Origin: Patescibacteria group bacterium
Lineage (GTDB): Bacteria; Patescibacteriota; Gracilibacteria; JAHISY01
Direction of reading: 5' to 3'
NCBI GenBank assembly: GCA_018817365.1
Contig: JAHISY010000041.1
Coordinates: 1-5,310 of the forward strand
DNA length: 5,310 nt
Part shown: positions 3,754 to 5,310 of the stretch, one piece after another
Position numbering within the stretch: the stretch's first letter is position 1
Layout: each line of letters opens with the position of its first letter
Notes under the pieces: model-generated
Database searches by the model: none
The model's input: the letters and a program-made list of their open reading frames with translations, nothing else
Told to the model about the DNA's origin: nothing
Translations under genes and position numbers: made by a program

Positions 3754-3907
3754 GCTTACTAATTGCCCTGTTGAATTTCTCAGTTGTCCGTGCTTTCTCA
3801 GCTTCATCCGCCGCGGCGCATTCGCAAAACTTTTTTAATTTATTTTTTAAAATCCGCAACAACTGTCTTTTCCCTCTTTCGAAAGAGAGGGAAGGCGAGG
3901 CACTCAC
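3734..3907 (-). CDS. Doubtful small ORF, 57 codons, GTG start
   Basis: A minus-strand frame runs from GTG at 3907 to TAA at 3736-3734. Its interior looks more protein-like than chance (for example CECAAADEAEKARTTEKF, and a Lys/Arg-rich stretch RQLLRILKNKLKKF). There is no Shine-Dalgarno or -10 at a sensible distance, no ATG, and no family I recognise. The last ten codons run through the heptad repeat beside tRNA-Lys. It could be a gene remnant, a small basic protein or coincidence. Confidence 0.2.
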   Translation of the reverse strand: MSASPSLSFERGKRQLLRILKNKLKKFCECAAADEAEKARTTEKFNRAISKLPLSNF

Positions 3908-4030
3908 ACGAAAAACAAAACAAAGTCCAAAAAACGAAAGGATATCTCAGAGACGGAGATTTGAGAAGTGCGGATTGGAAAACCCCTAGAGCTAGAGAGT
4001 GGACTTCGGAAAGCCGAAAGTAGATATTGA
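3754..4030. other. Intergenic region, mostly unassigned
   Basis: Apart from the doubtful minus-strand ORF (3734-3907) there is no supported gene. Visible elements are a 10-bp GC palindrome CGCCGCGGCG near 3810, T-rich tracts at about 3829-3848 that might end the tRNA-Lys transcript, and a 7-bp hairpin TCCCTCT/AGAGGGA with an 8-nt loop (3871-3892) lacking a T tract on either strand. I see no SRP RNA, tmRNA or RNase P RNA signature. Confidence 0.4.
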
Positions 4031-4031
4031 A

Positions 4032-4052
4032 AATTTGGCGGACTGCCAAATT
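4032..4052 (-). terminator. Likely terminator of the surface-protein gene
   Basis: On the minus strand, AATTTGGC-AGTCC-GCCAAATT forms a perfect 8-bp hairpin, followed by TTC. It starts 15 nt after the TAG stop of the upstream gene. The T tract is short, so strength is uncertain; position is the main argument. Confidence 0.5.
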
Positions 4053-4067
4053 CTTCCGTCTGTTCCG

Positions 4068-5310
4068 CTATGAAGCAACCTGTCGGTTTTTTCTAAACCA
4101 AAATAACGCCGACGTTCCAAAAATAAATAGCACGGCTACAGCTGCATTTCGCAACAGGGAAAAGTTGACATCAATCTTTTTCGGCTCGATCGTGAATTGA
4201 ACAGTCCGCGCGGGACTGCGAAAGCCATCCGACATTTCTGTAAAAATCGTCAGAATGTGTTCGCCCGCTGGCAAATCCTGCGGCGGACGAATCACGAAAT
4301 CTCCCGCCGGATTATCGACCACGATGGAGGTCGAAACCAAATCGCTTTGGAAATTCGCCACAATCGTGTTGCCATAAAAAGTATTTCCGTAAAAAGTCGG
4401 TCGCAAATTGTCAAAAATAACCGTCTCGCCAAAGTGAAGCTTCGGCGGCAGAAGGATAAAGTCGAGATTAATCTCGACGGTCGCCGTGTCGAGCAGCTCG
4501 CTCGCAGACTTCATCTGCAACTCGTAACGACCCGCCGGCAGAATGGTTTCGGGACGCAGCAGCCACTTGCTGTTTGCATCTGTAATCGTTTTGCCAAGCT
4601 CGATGTTTTCCCCGCTTGTAGAAACGGCGGCGATACTAATAACTTCACCGGCGCGAGCGGTTCCGCGTAAAATCGGCAGCGGATCGGCAAGCAGCATCCC
4701 CTCGCGCAAATTTGTGAAGCGAGTCCGGAGCTGCCGATCAACTTCGAGCGGATCGGTATCGAAATCGAGAATCTCCTCGCCATCGCTGAGATCGTCCAAG
4801 TCGGAATCGGCAAGATACGGATTCGTGCCGAACTGAAGTTCGAGACGATCGGACAATCCGTCCCCGTCGGAATCGCGGAGACCGAGCGAACGTTCCCCCA
4901 CGAGAATCCGACCGTTCGATTTCCTTTGAATCGCAATCGTGTTTGGATCGAGAAAACTGATAATCTCATTTCCCTCCTGCTGCCCGAGACGAGCGAGCAG
5001 CAAGTTGATTTCGCCGACCGTGAGAAAATCATCGAGCGAATAATTTTTATTTTCAAATTGCCGCAAAGTTTTTTTGAGTTTGCGAAATGAAATTATTTCT
5101 TCCGTCGCGAGCGCGCGGATTTCCTTCGCCGCCGCGAGCGCAGAATTAAGTTCGTCAATCTCTTCCATAGAAGGTCGCTCGGTATTCGCCGCTGCCAAAA
5201 TTACGGGATTGAAAGCGGCATCCTCCGCGAGCAATTGCTCGTAATCCGGCGAAAGCCCCCACGCCGCCAAACTGCTGATTGTTTTTATAATTTTTTCACG
5301 CACGAGAGAA
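4068..5310 (-). CDS. Surface protein with calcium-binding (thrombospondin type 3-like) repeats and C-terminal membrane anchor, 5' partial
   Basis: The frame is open through the right edge and ends at TAG (4070-4068). A GTG at 5303 could start a 411-residue product, but no signal peptide follows it, so the true start is probably outside. Numbering from that GTG, residues 46-85 are helical and charged. Residues 144-155 (DSDGDGLSDRLE) and 166-177 (DSDLDDLSDGEE) are aspartate-rich calcium-binding repeats of the thrombospondin type 3 kind, followed by FDTDPLEVD. Residues about 207-281 and 287-374 look like Ig-type beta-sandwich domains; both contain LPAG plus R/EY- or EH-type strands (LPAGRYELQM, LPAGEHILTI). 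A membrane segment at about 383-403 (LLRNAAVAVLFIFGTSALFWF) precedes the basic tail RKNRQVAS. I infer an extracellular, calcium-stabilised stalk anchored in the membrane. Its partner is unknown. Domain names are by motif, not by search. Confidence 0.85.
   Translation of the reverse strand, partial: SLVREKIIKTISSLAAWGLSPDYEQLLAEDAAFNPVILAAANTERPSMEEIDELNSALAAAKEIRALATEEIISFRKLKKTLRQFENKNYSLDDFLTVGEINLLLARLGQQEGNEIISFLDPNTIAIQRKSNGRILVGERSLGLRDSDGDGLSDRLELQFGTNPYLADSDLDDLSDGEEILDFDTDPLEVDRQLRTRFTNLREGMLLADPLPILRGTARAGEVISIAAVSTSGENIELGKTITDANSKWLLRPETILPAGRYELQMKSASELLDTATVEINLDFILLPPKLHFGETVIFDNLRPTFYGNTFYGNTIVANFQSDLVSTSIVVDNPAGDFVIRPPQDLPAGEHILTIFTEMSDGFRSPARTVQFTIEPKKIDVNFSLLRNAAVAVLFIFGTSALFWFRKNRQVAS

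Noticed and set aside
3871..3892. Hairpin TCCCTCT/AGAGGGA as a transcription terminator
   Set aside because: No T tract follows on either strand, and the loop is 8 nt. It is recorded only as a spacer element.
3754..4067. A hidden structural RNA (SRP RNA, tmRNA, RNase P RNA) in the right-hand spacer
   Set aside because: I looked for the hallmark motifs on both strands and found none.
4197..5056. Long frames of 97-181 codons overlapping the surface-protein gene in other frames
   Set aside because: They are serine/arginine-rich shadow translations of a clearly protein-like frame with recognisable calcium-binding repeats.

Overview
The window looks like a chromosome segment from a Candidate Phyla Radiation bacterium, most likely Parcubacteria (OD1)-like. 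The evidence is a 16S rRNA gene swollen by insertions, one of which carries a protein gene, and CPR-style departures from normally invariant 16S sites (for example GAATAGACGG where most bacteria have GAATTGACGG, and GTACTCACCGCCCG where most have GTACACACCGCCCG). The AT-rich spacers are full of degenerate 7-base repeats, and a calcium-repeat surface protein lies at the right end. The phylum call is inference from these traits; no tree was built.

Layout. Positions 1-51 may hold the last 16 codons of a + strand gene. Positions 52-386 are the 16S trailer and spacer, with no recognisable 23S, 5S or tRNA gene. The 16S gene runs on the minus strand from about 2441 to about 387, roughly 2,055 nt, which is about 550-600 nt too long. 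Two insertions explain the excess. One, in helix 6 (V1, 1931-2376), is bounded by a terminal inverted repeat and encodes a four-helix-bundle S23/IVS protein (1971-2318). The other, in V2 (1689-1839), is a non-coding AU-rich hairpin. A perfect 22-bp inverted repeat (230-251 and 2538-2559) brackets the whole gene and should form the precursor processing stem. The 16S promoter lies just upstream, at 2566-2596.

Divergent from 16S is a small two-helix membrane protein gene (2685-2936). A tRNA cluster follows: Ala(TGC) +, Cys(GCA) -, Leu(TAA) -, Lys(CTT) +, all with encoded CCA. Inverted heptad-repeat arms clearly flank Ala and Lys, more loosely flank Leu, and are not evident around Cys. A bidirectional terminator separates the convergent Ala and Cys genes. 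After a spacer with little recognisable content, a minus-strand gene for a surface protein (calcium-binding repeats, two beta-sandwich-like regions, a C-terminal membrane anchor) runs off the right edge.

The main theme is RNA processing. Stems enclose the 16S gene, each 16S insertion and several tRNAs, and heptad-type repeats supply most of these stems apart from the 16S processing stem. A shared TAAAATC promoter element precedes five of the genes. The gene inside the rRNA and the neighbouring membrane-protein gene share the same extended -10 at the same 6-nt distance from ATG, which suggests leaderless mRNAs and independent expression of the insertion-encoded protein.
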